DNA of 64,000 nt from Liolophura sinensis (taxonomy: Eukaryota; Mollusca; Polyplacophora; Chitonida; Chitonidae): positions 61,480,984-61,544,983 of the forward strand of contig NC_088300.1 of assembly GCF_032854445.1 (NCBI RefSeq), written 5' to 3'. The notes under the pieces are model-generated. The model ran no database searches and had not been told where the DNA came from. It worked only from the letters and a program-made list of their open reading frames with translations. The first letter of the stretch is position 1, and each line of letters starts with the position of its first letter. Position numbers and translations under genes: made by a program. This document shows, in pieces, positions 1-12,299 of this stretch.

Positions 1-814
1 CGTGTCACCTTGAGTAGTCTTAAACGTAGTAAAACGCGCTACTCCATGCTTTTGTGTTGCTGTCCTGTCGTACGTTACCCTGTGAACGCTCGCTATGCAT
101 GCTGTGTAAGCTAAATCGAGTCACCTGGGTCCATCCAGCCAGTTTGTTCACCCAGCCAGAGTGACGTCATCATACAGGTTCTTGACACGAATGAAACACT
201 CGCTTGGACGTGACCTATTTTCAAAGCTTGTGTTTTTTTCTTCTTCATTACGTTTTTGATGTTGTGATATAAGTTATCAATAAATCATAATACCAATTCC
301 CGTAATCGTTGGAAGTCGAATTACCGGTACATGAACCGAGATTCGTCCACTGATTCTCTAAGCTCCACGCGTCAGCAAATCAAAATTTCTGATCGAAAAT
401 CGGTAAATGTATTGGCTCAAAAACCAAGACATACTCGTGGCATTTATCTCAAGGGCTACTAAGGTTCGGATCATCTTGTTTTATATGATACCAGTGCAGT
501 GTTGCACATTATATGTTTTTTTTGCTGAAATTTCACGAGTACGTTTGTTTTTGTTTATTGAATTATTGCTTTGTGTTTAACGATCAAGGGTGGGGCAATC
601 TGGATGGCACATATGTAAACTGCCTACCTTAGGCAAGTATATGACAGCATATTTTGCCATATGTGGCAGTGAACGTGTCAGAGGTTGGCATTGAACCGTC
701 ATCTCCTGTTTGTGACCATTCAGAGACCAGCTGTATTTGGGAAAGTTTGTCAGTAACATGACAAACGTTGATGGTTTCCTCTAGGGGTAACGCAGTTTTT
801 TCTATGAGTGAAAA

Positions 815-979
815 TGGCGTAAGGAACAATGGTTTCATGTACATATATTTATATGATTATTCCTTACGCCATAGTCAAGAATTACTTTCGCAACCACTGT
901 CCTACCATGTCCTCCCCCAGGCTCGTCTCAAGCCGACCAAATTTACCTGGAATATATATATCCCAAGTAAATTTGGTCG
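815..979. repeat. Two adjacent short hairpins
   Basis: GGCGTAAGGAA at 815-825 is matched in inverse by TTCCTTACGCC at 861-871. Downstream, ACCAAATTTAC near 938 pairs with GTAAATTTGGT ending near 979 around a TATATA core. Both are visible directly. They could be the remains of a small foldback element, and no function is implied. Confidence 0.5.
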
Positions 980-3900
980 AAACCTAGAATCTTAAAGGCC
1001 CCAAATCATAAACACACTGACCTATAACTTAAAAGTTGTTCCCCCGTTTGTCAGAACGAGAGTACATATAGAGTGATATTGACAGACATATTATAAACGA
1101 GAGGGCTGATTGGCTGATATATACACACATATATATGCCGTTACTGAAGTGTCGTGCCAAAGATACCAGACATGACACCCTACACAGTCACATACACTGA
1201 CACCGGGCCAAGCACTCGTTTCTTTGCGCTAACCTCTCAATGCTGAGCGCCAAGAAAGGCAGCATTAAGCACCATTTTTTATAATCTTTGGTATGACCCG
1301 TCTTGAGAAATTTAGCTGGAGTGTGAAGAGAATAACGCGAGTAAATGAATAACAATGACGTCACATTAGTTTGCCATCATTCCAGCCACGAGAGAAATAT
1401 ATGTTTACCATATACCAGATTGTTGGATTTTAAGGAAATTAAATACGGGAGTGCGCCAAATGGTATTTTTTGTGTCTTTTGCACGAAAATCACAATGGAG
1501 CCCTTAGACGCGAGGGACATCATTCTTTCTCACATCGTCAATGGCCCATGTGTGGAGACTAGAATAGATATGATGTTTGCTTGCCTTAAGCTTATGTTAC
1601 CATGTAGGCTTCTGTATATGTAGACAAGATCAACACGCAGGATTTTGGCTCAACTAAAGTTCCGATTATTAAAAATACGATTCCTCACTTGGAAAGGTTT
1701 CACTACAATCTCAGGATAAATATGGCAGCACAAACAAGTCAATAAATTTTCATACTGGTTATATTCAGTATATTAGTGGAACGCTAGACTTATTTACGTC
1801 GGCTTTTTATAGAATTGTCGTTTTATGCGTAGGTTGTTCTGCTTCCATCGCGCATGAACACCGTTCATTAGTTCGCCTGTACAAAGTAAGGAAAGGCATT
1901 GTGAGAGAGGGATCAGATCCTGTCAGTGGCGGTGTAGGTGTCCAGTTTGGTTGAAGTGTTTGGCTAATCATAGGGTTGCAGTGGCCACCCATAGTACACA
2001 GATAGGCAATCGTCGATAGCGATTAGCATATAAAAGAAGTTGTTTTGCAACGCGTTTTTACCATAGTACATGGACTGCCAAAAGCAGTTCGCGATTTGCT
2101 ATCAAAGAACTCTGCGGTAAATTTGTCCACGGACTCCTCAGTTTGTCACAACAATAATTTACAACTCAATAACATAAGAAGTTATCGCTCTGCAATCCAT
2201 ACGCACACGATGAACAGTCGTAGTTATGACAGTATAATAACGTTGGCCTTTCTTGTTGATTTAATGGCAAGGTCTTAGCACTAACTAATAGAGAATAATA
2301 TCTGTGTTGCAGTGTCAGTCATTCTATTTTATTTTGGTTTCGAGGTCCGTGTTTGAACGTATCACATGACTTAAACGTTTTAAAAACTCAATCAGGCGAG
2401 CTACCGGTATTCTCTGAATGCGTTGTTTTTAATGTTGCTGTGATTGGCGCATACGTTCCAAAATGCATACAAGAAATGGGTTTTTGGCGGGTGTAGCAGT
2501 TTTATTGATTTAGCGGTTGTCAGAGCAGCAACCAAAACTCGAGTGAGTGATTGATTATGGCTTTTTGCCGCGTCAGCAGTATTTCAGCCTCATCGTGTGA
2601 GAACGTGTTTCAGCCAGGAAATTTTATTTTCGACGTGAACCGAAACAAAAAATTGTGGTTAAACGACACAGGGTCATATGAAACGTCCTAGTTTTGGGCA
2701 GAATATTTGCCTACACTCTCCTGAACTTATGAATCCGAATACGCTCCTCTGGCGGCAGTTATTACCTATACAGTTCTTCCAGGTTAATCTGGAAGAATTT
2801 TATAAGTAATAATCGCTGCGAGGGGAGCGTAGAATCTGAATGGAAATATTAATATATTTGGAATGAAATTACATAGCCTGGATTAGCACTCTAGTGGTGT
2901 TGAGAAATTTCATCCAATGTTACTCATCTAAGGCCTTACGCATTTTTCTAAGTTTCACACTAGTTTACCACTGAATCATCATGGTGCAATTCTGTTTTCT
3001 AGCTTGTCAAGATTCTACATTGTTGTTATCCAACCAGTTCAGTCTTTCGTTCTCTCCAGGAATGCCTTTTCTACACCGCTGTATTCCGACGGCCGTTTGG
3101 ACTTTCGTGCTCATGAGAGATAAATTATAGGGAAAATTTGGATATGAAGCTGAAATACAACCATATAGAAATTTTTTTTGACTCCGAAAACTACTCATCA
3201 GGAAATTCAACTTTTTACATATTTAATGTGGCATGCATCATAATTTGGCTTAAACCAGGCTTGGAGGTCAAAACATCACGGTTATTGCAGTTTAACTGAA
3301 CTTCTACATTAATTTGTGTTATGTTTGGTTTTTATTACGAACATGCGAAACCATGTTCAGAAAGGCTGTCAAAAAGGATATATCATTTTAACACAATACA
3401 TTATCGCCACGGTTTAGAAAGCGATAATGCGCGAACACACACACTGACACACATTGAAAACGCATAACATAGGAACTGATGATTTTTTTAATGTAATCCA
3501 TGCAGAAGAGATATAGAAACAGACTTAACATTTGAAGGTGGTAAGGACGTATTCGGGCAATATTCTTCTTTGGTTTGTCGATTGATAAGCCTTTCAAGTC
3601 CACTGGTTATTTGTCAAGTATGCGTTATCAAAGTGTTTCATTGTGCTGTACAAAACTGCATCGTTTTATTATTCTCAAAATTTGGTGCTATAGCACATAC
3701 GTGTTAAATGTACAAGCTGTGTATCCGTCTTGTGTATCGATCTGTGTGCATGCGATGGCCAACGTTTTTATATCCCAAATGTTACGATTGTTCTCTGTAG
3801 GCCATCATTCGAGAGGTCGTTGCCCAGTTAAGCACATGTGTTGTATTGTTGATCCGCCGAGAGATATAAGCTCTTTTAAAGTGTTTATGTACTGAACCTT

Positions 3901-4192
3901 TAGCTGACATATTTGCTTAAATCGTCTTAGATATATGATCTGAAGGTGGGTTTACCGTTTATCTCATTGCTTCACATATTTCATATTGTTCTCGGTGTCA
4001 TGGACAGATGGCAAATTATGAAGAAGACGGTGACTTGTGGTGTCTCAGTTATCCTCTTTTAATCTTTCGTTAGCAGTGTATCAGTCGGATACAGATCTGG
4101 GATCAGGGCCTAAGATTTACTGATGCCACTTTTGTTTCTTTGTTTGCATTTATTGCTTATTCGTGCTTGCTTGTTTGCGTGTATTCGTTTGT

Positions 4193-4217
4193 TCGACCGT
4201 CCGTCCGTCCGTCCGTT
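4193..4217. repeat. Tetranucleotide microsatellite (TCCG)n
   Basis: Four to five copies of CCGT/TCCG run in tandem. This is a simple repeat in non-coding DNA. Confidence 0.8.
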
Positions 4218-5038
4218 TATTCGTTGGCTTCAAGGACCGAAGAAAAAGAGCATAAATTGTGCAAAGGTTGTAGATACATTTTTATAAATTAGACTGAAAA
4301 TGAGCATTCCACTTGCTTAAAAATGCTCAAATATATTGCCTATTAACACCTCAGTAAAGGATTATCTCGGTTTTCATGAGTGTGAAGAGCAATGGTTTTA
4401 GCTCATGTCTAGTTCAGATCATTTTCGCAAAACTTTCGCACAAATTTTTTGTAACTTTTTTCGTAATTGCTGTCGCCATATGGCACTACAACCAATATAA
4501 TGTCTTTTACGAAAAAAAATTACGAGAAATTTACTTTTTGAGGTTTGATACGGCCAGGCAGTGCTTGATAGTATGTATTCAAATTGACATCAGAAAGATC
4601 AGTGTCAGATATTACTTACATCTGTCATCTGACAGTTGCATGGGCTCACTCGTGGGGTATACTTGATATGATTATACTAAATGAAGAATTTTCATTGTGC
4701 ACGAATTATTTTGATCCTCACCAAAAACCTGCCAAGCTGAGAAGTTCGCTATAGCTGTAAATTCTGATCATTAATTTTCTGCTTTGACAAGCCGTTTGTG
4801 AATCTGCATTATAAATAAATATTTATATTGCAGCATAAATGTCAGTGTCATGGAAGGTTTTATACTCAAGGGACCAATAACAACATTTCAAGTATAGGTA
4901 CAATTTGTGCGTGACGTCACGCTCGATGTTTTCTTTCTGTCGGCCACATTAAAAGGCACTTGGTTACATTTTAACACCTGCTTAACTTGGCTGTAAACAT
5001 GGCTAAGTCATGTCGAATTAATCAGGGTCATAATATTT

Positions 5039-5066
5039 TGATTGGTGTTTTACGCCGTACTCAAAA
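5039..5066 (-). mobile_element. SINE family 1 tail fragment, - strand
   Basis: The text 'gattggtgttttacgccgta' is the reverse complement of the SINE family 1 3' end. Nothing of the SINE body follows it, so this is a severely 5'-truncated copy or a breakage product. Confidence 0.75.
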
Positions 5067-5115
5067 ACAGTGTCATAATAAAACCAGCACGCTAAAGGAG
5101 AGACCCTTATTCGGG

Positions 5116-5371
5116 TTTCCGGGGCCGAGGTGGTTCGCTTGGGCGTCGCAATGATCCAGGAGTCTCTCAGCAATGCCGCCGCTGGGAGTTGAAATCCAGC
5201 TTATGCTGACTTCTTCTCCGGCAGCACGTCGAAAGATCTGCCAGCAACCTGCTTATGGTTGTGGGATTCCATCGGGCTCTGCCCGGTTTCCACCCACCAT
5301 AATGCTGGCCGCCGTCAATTGGGAGAAATATTCTTGAGTATGGCGTAAAACACCAATCAAATAAATAAATT
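5116..5371 (+). mobile_element. SINE family 1, near full length, + strand
   Basis: The 5' end has a tRNA-like head: box A-like TGGCCGAGG-type text (here GGGGCCGAGGTGG) and a box B-like GTTGAAATCC. The body contains 'ctgccagcaacctgc', 'gggctctgcccggtttcc' and 'cataatgctggccgccgtc'. The 3' tail 'ggcgtaaaacaccaatcaaataaataaa' is typical of the family. A detached inverted tail fragment of the same SINE (5039-5066) lies just upstream, so two copies meet here in opposite orientation. Confidence 0.88.
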
Positions 5372-7170
5372 ATTCAGGTTTCCTGATACAATATCATAAG
5401 ATCACCATACCGATAAAATAGTTATCACCAAGGTAGCAACAAGGTTGTCAAAGAACGCATAACGCGATGATGTCAGAACCACGTCAGAGTTCGTTTGCGC
5501 AGCGGTCATTTGTAACTTTCTGAAACAATTATTTTAAAAATTTCCAGATAAAGATTCGTTAAAGAGGATATGCTGGAGATTTTTGACGAGAAATCAGTTT
5601 TTGCTAATCAAATCACTGTATTACCGTAGTTACCAAGAATGGCTCAAATTGTTGTCGTTTAGTATATATCAGACTCTTACCCGTATTACGTATGGCGTTA
5701 AAATGGTCCCAGGGTTGAAAAAGCTTTAATACGACCTACTTTATGAATTTTAGAATTTTCGGTACCAAGTTTGATCGGGTACACCTGCACAGAAGAGGCT
5801 GATATTTTGTGAAAAGCTATTGTTTGGGCTATTCACAAAATAATGGCAAAATTTCGATTGGTTTTGCGCTGATGACAATTTTTTTTATGAGTTCTTTGGT
5901 CAGTGAAGAAGATATCTTTATGCTTTTCTGTCATAAACGTTAGAAAGTATAACTTGATCGCGTCGCGCATTTGAGCTGGAAAAAAGTAAAACTTAAAAAG
6001 TTTTTGGAATACCAACTTCCAAATGACACGTCCGTTTATAAAAAAATTTTTTTAATTATTTTTGGGTAGTTTTAGGATGCTTATCTAGTAAATCTGTCAT
6101 GCTTCTTCTTCAAGAAGGAATCCATCTTGATTTGTATGGGAAGTACATGTCTAAACCATCATGTAAAGGTAACTTTCTTACTTTAGCTAGCACATCCTCA
6201 AAATACTTCGGAAACGCTTAAATAGTAACAATTCCATATTCCCAGCTGTTATTACTCATGTTATTTGCCATGCAAATGACCTTACAACATGGCTGCCGCA
6301 TAGATCTTGACCACACAGAATGCAAAGCGGTACATTTCTTGCAGGTCACCTGCAATATATATGACACGAATATTTTTCAGAATTGAAGTAACCTGTATAT
6401 ACTCATGTATATATCGCATTTGTTGCATTGAATTTGCTAATCATGCTACATATATTGCGGGCTGTCTTCGCTCAGAGAACGTGGGGCATAACTCAATTTT
6501 CTTTGTCGTGTGTTGAATTGAAATGATTTGTTAAAGTTCCAGCACTTGTGCTAAGCTCTGTTAAAGCCTGCTGACATCAGCGTTAAATTAAACCATAACC
6601 TACGGGTAAAAGATTGTGCAGTTCTCATGGCGTCAAACTCATTCGCCAGGGGATGTGTATAGCCCATTACGTTGGGTCGCCGATGTTTACATTGGGTCGG
6701 GAAATGGTAGCCCGTGTAAGTTGCTGTTTTCAAGAGATCCAAGCGGATAAAGTATCTCCGTAATTAGCTTCCATTGTTGTTTATGTTTTTCTGGATCTGA
6801 TTGATATGTCAGTTTTACTAACTCTAATGTTTGTTGTCGAGGTAGTGCGTTCATTGATGTTTGTGTTTTTCAGACTGTACCTGATGTGTCATTTTCCTAT
6901 CTGTCACGTTTGGTATCGAGGGGATGTTGACAAAAGATTAAGCTAGAATACGTACCCATGGAACAACACGACGTAATGACTATATCAATACAGGTCATAA
7001 CGTTGTTTTGTTTTTGTTCTTAATTATTTCCGACTCGAAATAGGTAGAATTGTTCTGGGTTAATCGTACTTTATGTTAAATATGAACAAAACTTTCATTC
7101 TGTTCCTGTGGGATCGGGATAGTTTGGCAAGAATAGCGACGTGATATAAATTGTGATGAATATCTACCTT
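5372..7170. other. Gene-free stretch
   Basis: No coding exon or named repeat was recognised here. It consists of AT-rich, low-information sequence. Confidence 0.5.
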
Positions 7171-7689
7171 GATTGATTTCCCAATTAATCAGTCATCAAA
7201 AATACACATCACATATAACAACAATTCATCTGCGAAACAAGGTTTTGAAGTTGTTGACCATGTTGCATATAGTCTGGCTAAACATTCTATTGTTTTTACA
7301 TACAACACACCAGAAAGTTCATCAGTATCTTAAAGTTTCCAGGGATTATTGTATTGTATTTATTCACCATAAGTATAATTGGAAAACATGTTTACCGAAA
7401 ATAAAGCATGGCGTCAATAAAGTCACAAAGGGCTTGATCTATCCAGGGGAAGTACAAGTATGAGAATTTTACCGGTAAAATATTCAGAGATCTGAAGTTA
7501 GGGTCTATGTGCTCAAGTCCATTAGATAGGGTTACTGAACGCACTGCGCGTTTTTGTAACAGATTCAAAGGTCTGAGATGAGAGGGATAAGTGTTACAGC
7601 ATAAAACACAAGCATAGTTCAGAAAAGATTGAAATTAAGGAGTTGTAAAGTATTAATAGAGTTGGTTTGTTTTTTTGTTTTTTTTTTTT

Positions 7690-7932
7690 GATTGGTGTTT
7701 TACGCCGTACTCAAGAATATTTCACTTATACGACGGCGGCCAGCATTATGGTGGGTGGAAACCGGGCAGAGCCCGGGGGAAACCCACGACCATCCGCAGG
7801 TTGCTGGCAGACCTTCTCACGTACGGCCGCCAGCATGAGCTGGACTTGAACTCACAGCGACCGCATTGGTGAGAGACTCCTGGGTCATTACGCTGCGCTA
7901 GCGCTTTAACCGACTGAGCCACGGAGGCCCCC
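7690..7932 (-). mobile_element. SINE family 1, full length, nested in LINE, - strand
   Basis: The copy reads from the 3' tail (gattggtgttttacgccg) through the Gly-rich-looking body (GGCCAGCATTATGGTGGG) to the tRNA-like head (GAGCCACGGAGGCCC at the right end). It is about 243 bp and is flanked on both sides by RT-derived sequence of the same LINE, so it inserted after the LINE. Confidence 0.92.
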
Positions 7933-8131
7933 GGTTTTAAAACGTTTAATATAGTTAATTATGGCAATGTTGCGAGATACCTTTTTGCAAATGTAACTGA
8001 TATGGGATGTCCACGAAAGTTTGCTGTTAAACATTATACCCAAAAATTTAAATTTGGAAACATAATTTATAACTGACCTTGCATAGAAAGCCGAGGAGTG
8101 CCCTTGGGAGAAGAGGATACTGGTCCGATGG

Positions 8132-8338
8132 TCATACATTTTTGTTAATGTTTAAGGATAGCCTGTTTGAAGTCATCCAGTCACGACTCTTTCCGAGTTC
8201 AACAGACACCGTAGTGACTGCTTCGTTTATATTTCTGGTTGAGATACACACACTTGTGTCGTCGGCGGACAATACATATTTTAGTACAGTGTTGACATTA
8301 GTTATGTCGTTGATATAGCAAAGAAATGAGATGGGCAC
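8132..8338 (-). pseudogene. LINE reverse transcriptase catalytic block, broken
   Basis: The short frame contains FLCYINDI, then SADDTSV and WMTSNRLSLNINK, the order expected for RT motifs B' to D of non-LTR elements. The catalytic DD pair is present, but the preceding aromatic residue and position are changed (LSADDT). The upstream part of the domain lies beyond the 8451-8710 duplication and SINE insertion. Confidence 0.85.
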
Positions 8339-8450
8339 TAGGATGGATCCGTGTGGGACTCCACAGTCAACTTGGGCAAAAGAGGAAACTATGAATTCAT
8401 ATTGGACACTCTGAATTTGTCCAGCTGAATAACTTGACAGCCATAGGAGT

Positions 8451-8707
8451 GGTTTGGCATGAAAGCCGTAATGTTAAAGTTTAGTCAGGAGTATCTTGTG
8501 ATTCATGGTATCAAATGCTTCACATAAATCTATTTATTTGATTGATTTTTTTGATTGGTGTTTTACGCCGTACTCAAGAATTGGTTTGGCATGAAAGCCG
8601 TAATATTTAAGTTTAGTCAGGAGTACCTTGTGATTCACGGTATCAAATGCTTTAGTTAAATTTATTTATTTTATTGGTGTTTTACGCCGTACTCAAGAAT
8701 ATTTCAC
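8451..8707. repeat. 132-bp tandem duplication inside the LINE
   Basis: The text beginning GGTTTGGCATGAAAGCCGTA at 8451 recurs at 8583 with few differences. It includes TTTAGTCAGGAGTA.CTTGTGATTCA and, in both copies, ends with a SINE 3' tail (attggtgttttacgccgtac). The duplicated unit thus spans the LINE/SINE junction, which means the duplication happened after a SINE inserted. Confidence 0.85.
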
Positions 8708-8910
8708 TTATACGACGGCGGCCAGCATTATGGTGGGTGAAAACCGGGGGAAACCCACGACCATCTTCAGGTTGCTGACAGGCCTTTCCTCGTACGGCCG
8801 GAGAGGAAGCCAGCATGAGCTGGACTTGAACTCACAGCGACCGCTTTGGTGAGAGACTCCTGGGTCATTACGCTGCGCTAGAGCGCTAAACAACTGAGCC
8901 ACGGAGGCAG
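8672..8910 (-). mobile_element. SINE family 1, full length, nested in LINE, - strand
   Basis: The copy has the family 3' tail at left, then body blocks, GGAGAGGAAGCCAGCATGAG, and a head ending in GAGCCACGGAGGC. It splits the LINE RT reading between 8912-9352 and 8132-8338. Confidence 0.92.
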
Positions 8911-8911
8911 C

Positions 8912-9352
8912 CTAGATAAATCTTAAAAAAAGTAACACGACAGTTTCGTTCTTTTCTCTAGCAGATACAGGAAAATCGTGTGAAGAGCCTGCTGCATGCA
9001 TGTTGGAATGATTGGCACGAAAACCATATTTATCAGGCGATATGATATTATTTCCTTCGAGATAATTTGTAATATTGATTGCTGCAGAATTTTCAGATAT
9101 TTTACTTATGGCTGGGAGGACATATATCGGTCGATAATTTTCGAGTAGGTTGAGTTCTCCTGACTTATGAGTGGGTGTAATTTCGGCAATCTTTAATGAG
9201 TCCGGAACGTGAACACTTTCGAAAGATAAGTTAATGATGTACCTAACGAAGTAAAAATATTCTCGGAAATTAGTTTGAGGTCGGACATATTGATACCGGC
9301 AGTTCCAGGTGTATTTGAAATTGGGTGGCCAAGGTATTGAGAAAAGTCGCAT
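8912..9352 (-). pseudogene. LINE reverse transcriptase, N-terminal block, broken
   Basis: This 146-codon open stretch carries conserved non-LTR RT blocks: VPDSLKIAEITPTHKSG, then ENYRPI..LP..SKI, then an YGFR-type block with AN.S. The family consensus is NYRPISVLP, and here one residue differs (Ile-Tyr). The frame ends where SINE family 1 (8672-8910) is inserted, so the catalytic part is separated from it. This is a relic of replication machinery without host function. Confidence 0.85.
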
Positions 9353-9919
9353 GTAGCATGCGATATTTTTGATTCAAGGTTAAATGCTATGGCAGAAAAA
9401 TATTTTTAGAAACTGTCGGCTATATCTTCTTTGTTAGACAAATCAAGACTATAGTAAAAGTTTTTGGAAGCGAGTGCGATTTACCTCTGCCAAGTATTTT
9501 ATTGAGAACTTTCCAAGTGGCCATTATGTCATTATTGCACTGTACAAATTTATTTTCGAAATATATTTTGCGAGAGGATTTAATCATAGTATTTAGATTA
9601 TTTCTGTATTTCCTATATTTATTTCGAGCCTTTGGGGAGGGAAACTTAAGTTGCTCGCGGTACAGTTTGTTTTTTTCGTTAATTGACGTAATCCATGGTT
9701 TGTGTATTCTTTGACAGGGAGCGGCGACAGTCCGCTCAGGGAAAACTTCATCATAAACTTTTTTAAACTTTTCTACAAAAATTTCAAGAGCCTCATGAAA
9801 CGGTTGTTTTTGTTATGACTTCATCCTAGTTAAGGTTTTTAATCCTTTCCTTGAACTGACATAACTGAACAGGTAATTTAGGTAGGTAAAACTTTGAGGC
9901 TGTTGTACAGAAATATGTT

Positions 9920-10153
9920 TTAAAAATATTGAACACAGGTAAATGATATATCAGTCAAGAGGATACCTGGAGTGTTGTCAGAATCGTGAAATTTTAGGAA
10001 AATATTGTCGATCAAGGTTGCTGACCGGGTTGTCACTCTAGTCGGTTTAGTTATTAGAGGGAAAAATATTATAGTACATTTTTTGGTGGGCGGAATGTTT
10101 CTGAGCGTTAAACTAAGACGCTCGTTAAATGTCCCTGTGTTTTTTTCTGTCAT
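9920..10153 (-). pseudogene. LINE endonuclease C-terminal fragment
   Basis: The motifs TKPTRVT, SATLIDNIF and LLTDIS match the C-terminal part of APE-type endonuclease domains of non-LTR retrotransposons. In the family, the last motif continues TDISDH, whose Asp/His are catalytic. Here the text after TDIS diverges (TDISFTC), so the catalytic His is not seen. This is the most 5' recognisable part of the element. Confidence 0.75.
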
Positions 10154-10384
10154 TTTTAGTCACTTAAAGGATACTTGAAAAGGAACTAAAACGAAAATTG
10201 CATGTGGGTTTAAAGGATTGTGGTTTAAACGGAAAGTTGCGCCAGAACATGGTATATATATATTTTTATTAAGAGGCATATTTTAAATTAACATTTAAAC
10301 GCGAATTATATCAATATCAGTAAATATTTACAGATATTGATAAATATTTATAATGACTATTTATCGATAATTTAGTTTGCGATA

Positions 10385-10522
10385 TCTCATACGTGCAAGC
10401 TACCTGCTGATCGTTGTGCGTTTCCGCCGGGCTCTGCCCAGTTTCCTCCCACCTTAATGCTGGCGGTGGCATAGCTGAAATACTCTTGACTAGGGCGTAA
10501 AACTCCAATGAAATACATGAAT
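10385..10522 (+). mobile_element. SINE family 1, 3' half, + strand
   Basis: Blocks 'gctacctgctgatcg', 'gggctctgcccagtttcctc' and 'ttaatgctggcgg' are followed by 'gggcgtaaaactccaatgaaata'. They match the SINE 3' half with several substitutions, so this is an old 5'-truncated copy. Confidence 0.85.
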
Positions 10523-11377
10523 AAAATAAATTAAGCGATATCAATAAATGACTTGCAGATATCGGTATTTGATACAAGATGTAAAGTTTAAACCCTGAAT
10601 GGACACATCATAAACTGCATGTTGTAGGAAATAAAAAAACGTTTGAGTTTCATGTATCCTTTAATTGTACGAAAATGTTTGAGGTGTAGAAAAAAATAGA
10701 TGTATAGAAATATATACTTGCACACCCACACATATAAGTACGTATGTTCTCCTGAACATTTTCACAAAGCCCACAGGAAGCTCGAGTTATGAACACATAG
10801 AGTGCTGTTGACGTTGATATTTAGTCATCTTTACAATGATTTTGCTCGGTTTCTTCGTTCCGGTCTTCGCTAAGACTACGTATGGTCCGTGGGGCAGCTC
10901 CTGTAAATTGTATCTATCCGGGTGTATGTCACGTGTCAGGCTGTATATCCGGCGAATGTGTCATCTGTAACAGAGGTTTTACCTGTAGTGTACATGAGTG
11001 CATGCCAGGGCAACGTGGAAGTATATGTGTATGTGAGGGTTGTTACATGTAGATACGTATACGGCCTTTATCACGACAGCTTTGATCCAGTCATTGTGAA
11101 GACTCTGCCGGCTGTAGCGCGTCATCCGTTCTCACATCCGGGTCGCTACCACTTATAAGATTATTTATCCGACAGTCGAAGTTCTCATCTCTGAACAGAA
11201 TGATTACTATATGATATTTGACACATAACCACTATCAGGGTATAGCGTATGCGTAAACCATGTTACAATGTTAGTGTATTATCACGTCTTTAACTATAGT
11301 TGAACAGAACATCTTAGGGTATTTCGCCGAAGACCTTTCAAAGTTTCAGAATTGAAACTTTTATATAAAGTCTGGAA

Positions 11378-11500
11378 CCTGTGGATGGTCGTGGGTTTCC
11401 CCCGGACTCTGCCCGGTTTCCTCCCACCATAATGCTGGCCGCCGTCGTATAAGTGAAATATTCTTGAGTACGGCGTAAAACACCAATCAAATAAATACAA
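11378..11500 (+). mobile_element. SINE family 1, 3' half, + strand
   Basis: The copy starts within the body (CCTGTGGATGGTCGTGGG) and runs to the tail 'acaccaatcaaataaata'. It is close to the consensus and 5'-truncated, as expected for target-primed reverse transcription. Confidence 0.9.
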
Positions 11501-12299
11501 TGTGCAAAAGGAGCAAAGGGATATTGTTCACGAAGTACTAATCTGCGTTTTGTAGAACTTGTAACTATTCTGGGAATAACAAGAAAACAATTATCTAATT
11601 TCCGGCAGGCTGTGGGCCTGAAATCCGGCTTTCATGATGGAATCAATCAACTTTTCCCGTAATCCTTCCATCATTTCTATTACTATTCTGTTAAAGCAGT
11701 TAACACTGGTTTTGAATACTTATGTATACTTGGGAACTTCTGTGAAAGCTTACACTGGAGTATAAAGTATTTTGTGTGTGCCAGGGCCAGGTATCAGGAA
11801 GCAAGTTTTTTTTTTTACTTAAGCAAAAGTGTTTTTGTTAAACATCTTTACTTTATTTGCAAGTGTTTATGAAGTGTTTGACTTTGTTTGATGTCATGTT
11901 GCATGAACTTGGGCAAAAAATTGTCTCTTTAAGTAATTTTATGAACTTTGAGATTTTATGAAACCGTTACAAATCAGTATATACTTTCCCTGTATACGAT
12001 TAGGCCTAATTGTCATAACCCCATCAAATCCGGTATGGCGTAAGACTCGTATGTATACAAATAGGATATACACGAACATGTGTTGTATACATACACTCAT
12101 AAAGAGAAACCCGGATTTTCCAAGATGTAAGCTCCATATCTGTGTTGTCCGAGAATTGTGAAATGTAAACCCTATACATGTCACGTAGCTATCATGAGAA
12201 TACCGTATAGATATTTTGGCCTACATGTGGGCTGGATATAGGTCATCTGTAAGTTCATACACCATGTGATTTTCTGGAGTAATGACGCCACGGAACAAA

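Larger units (their letters stand above)
1..5030. other. Gene-free stretch, no coding exon recognised
   Basis: I see no coding exon here. The reading frames are short, have no recognisable motifs and lack plausible splice context. The only structures noted are two small AT-rich palindromes near 815-871 and 938-979 and a short (TCCG)n run near 4195-4216. Confidence 0.6.
7170..10160 (-). mobile_element. Decayed non-LTR retrotransposon (LINE), - strand
   Basis: Pieces of an endonuclease/reverse transcriptase polyprotein run in order on the - strand. Near 10153-9920 lies the end of an APE-type endonuclease (TKPTRVT, SATLIDNIF, LLTDIS). Near 9790-9480 is a basic linker with a KPWIT motif. At 9352-8912 is the N-terminal RT block (LKIAEITPTHKSG, NYRPI, SKI, YGFR). 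At 8338-8132 is the RT core with YINDI and SADDT, where FADDT or YADDT would be usual, followed by the SLNINK block. At 8139-7935 is KFLGIMFNSKLSW, and C-terminal RT text continues in broken frames to about 7440 or further. Frames change repeatedly, so it cannot encode an active enzyme. Two SINEs interrupt it (7690-7932, 8672-8910). The clade is not certain; a Jockey/CR1-like element fits the motifs. Confidence 0.88.
10161..12290. other. Gene-free stretch with two SINE tails
   Basis: Apart from the two SINE family 1 3' fragments listed separately, I see nothing coding. Frames in this stretch are short and without motifs. Confidence 0.5.
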
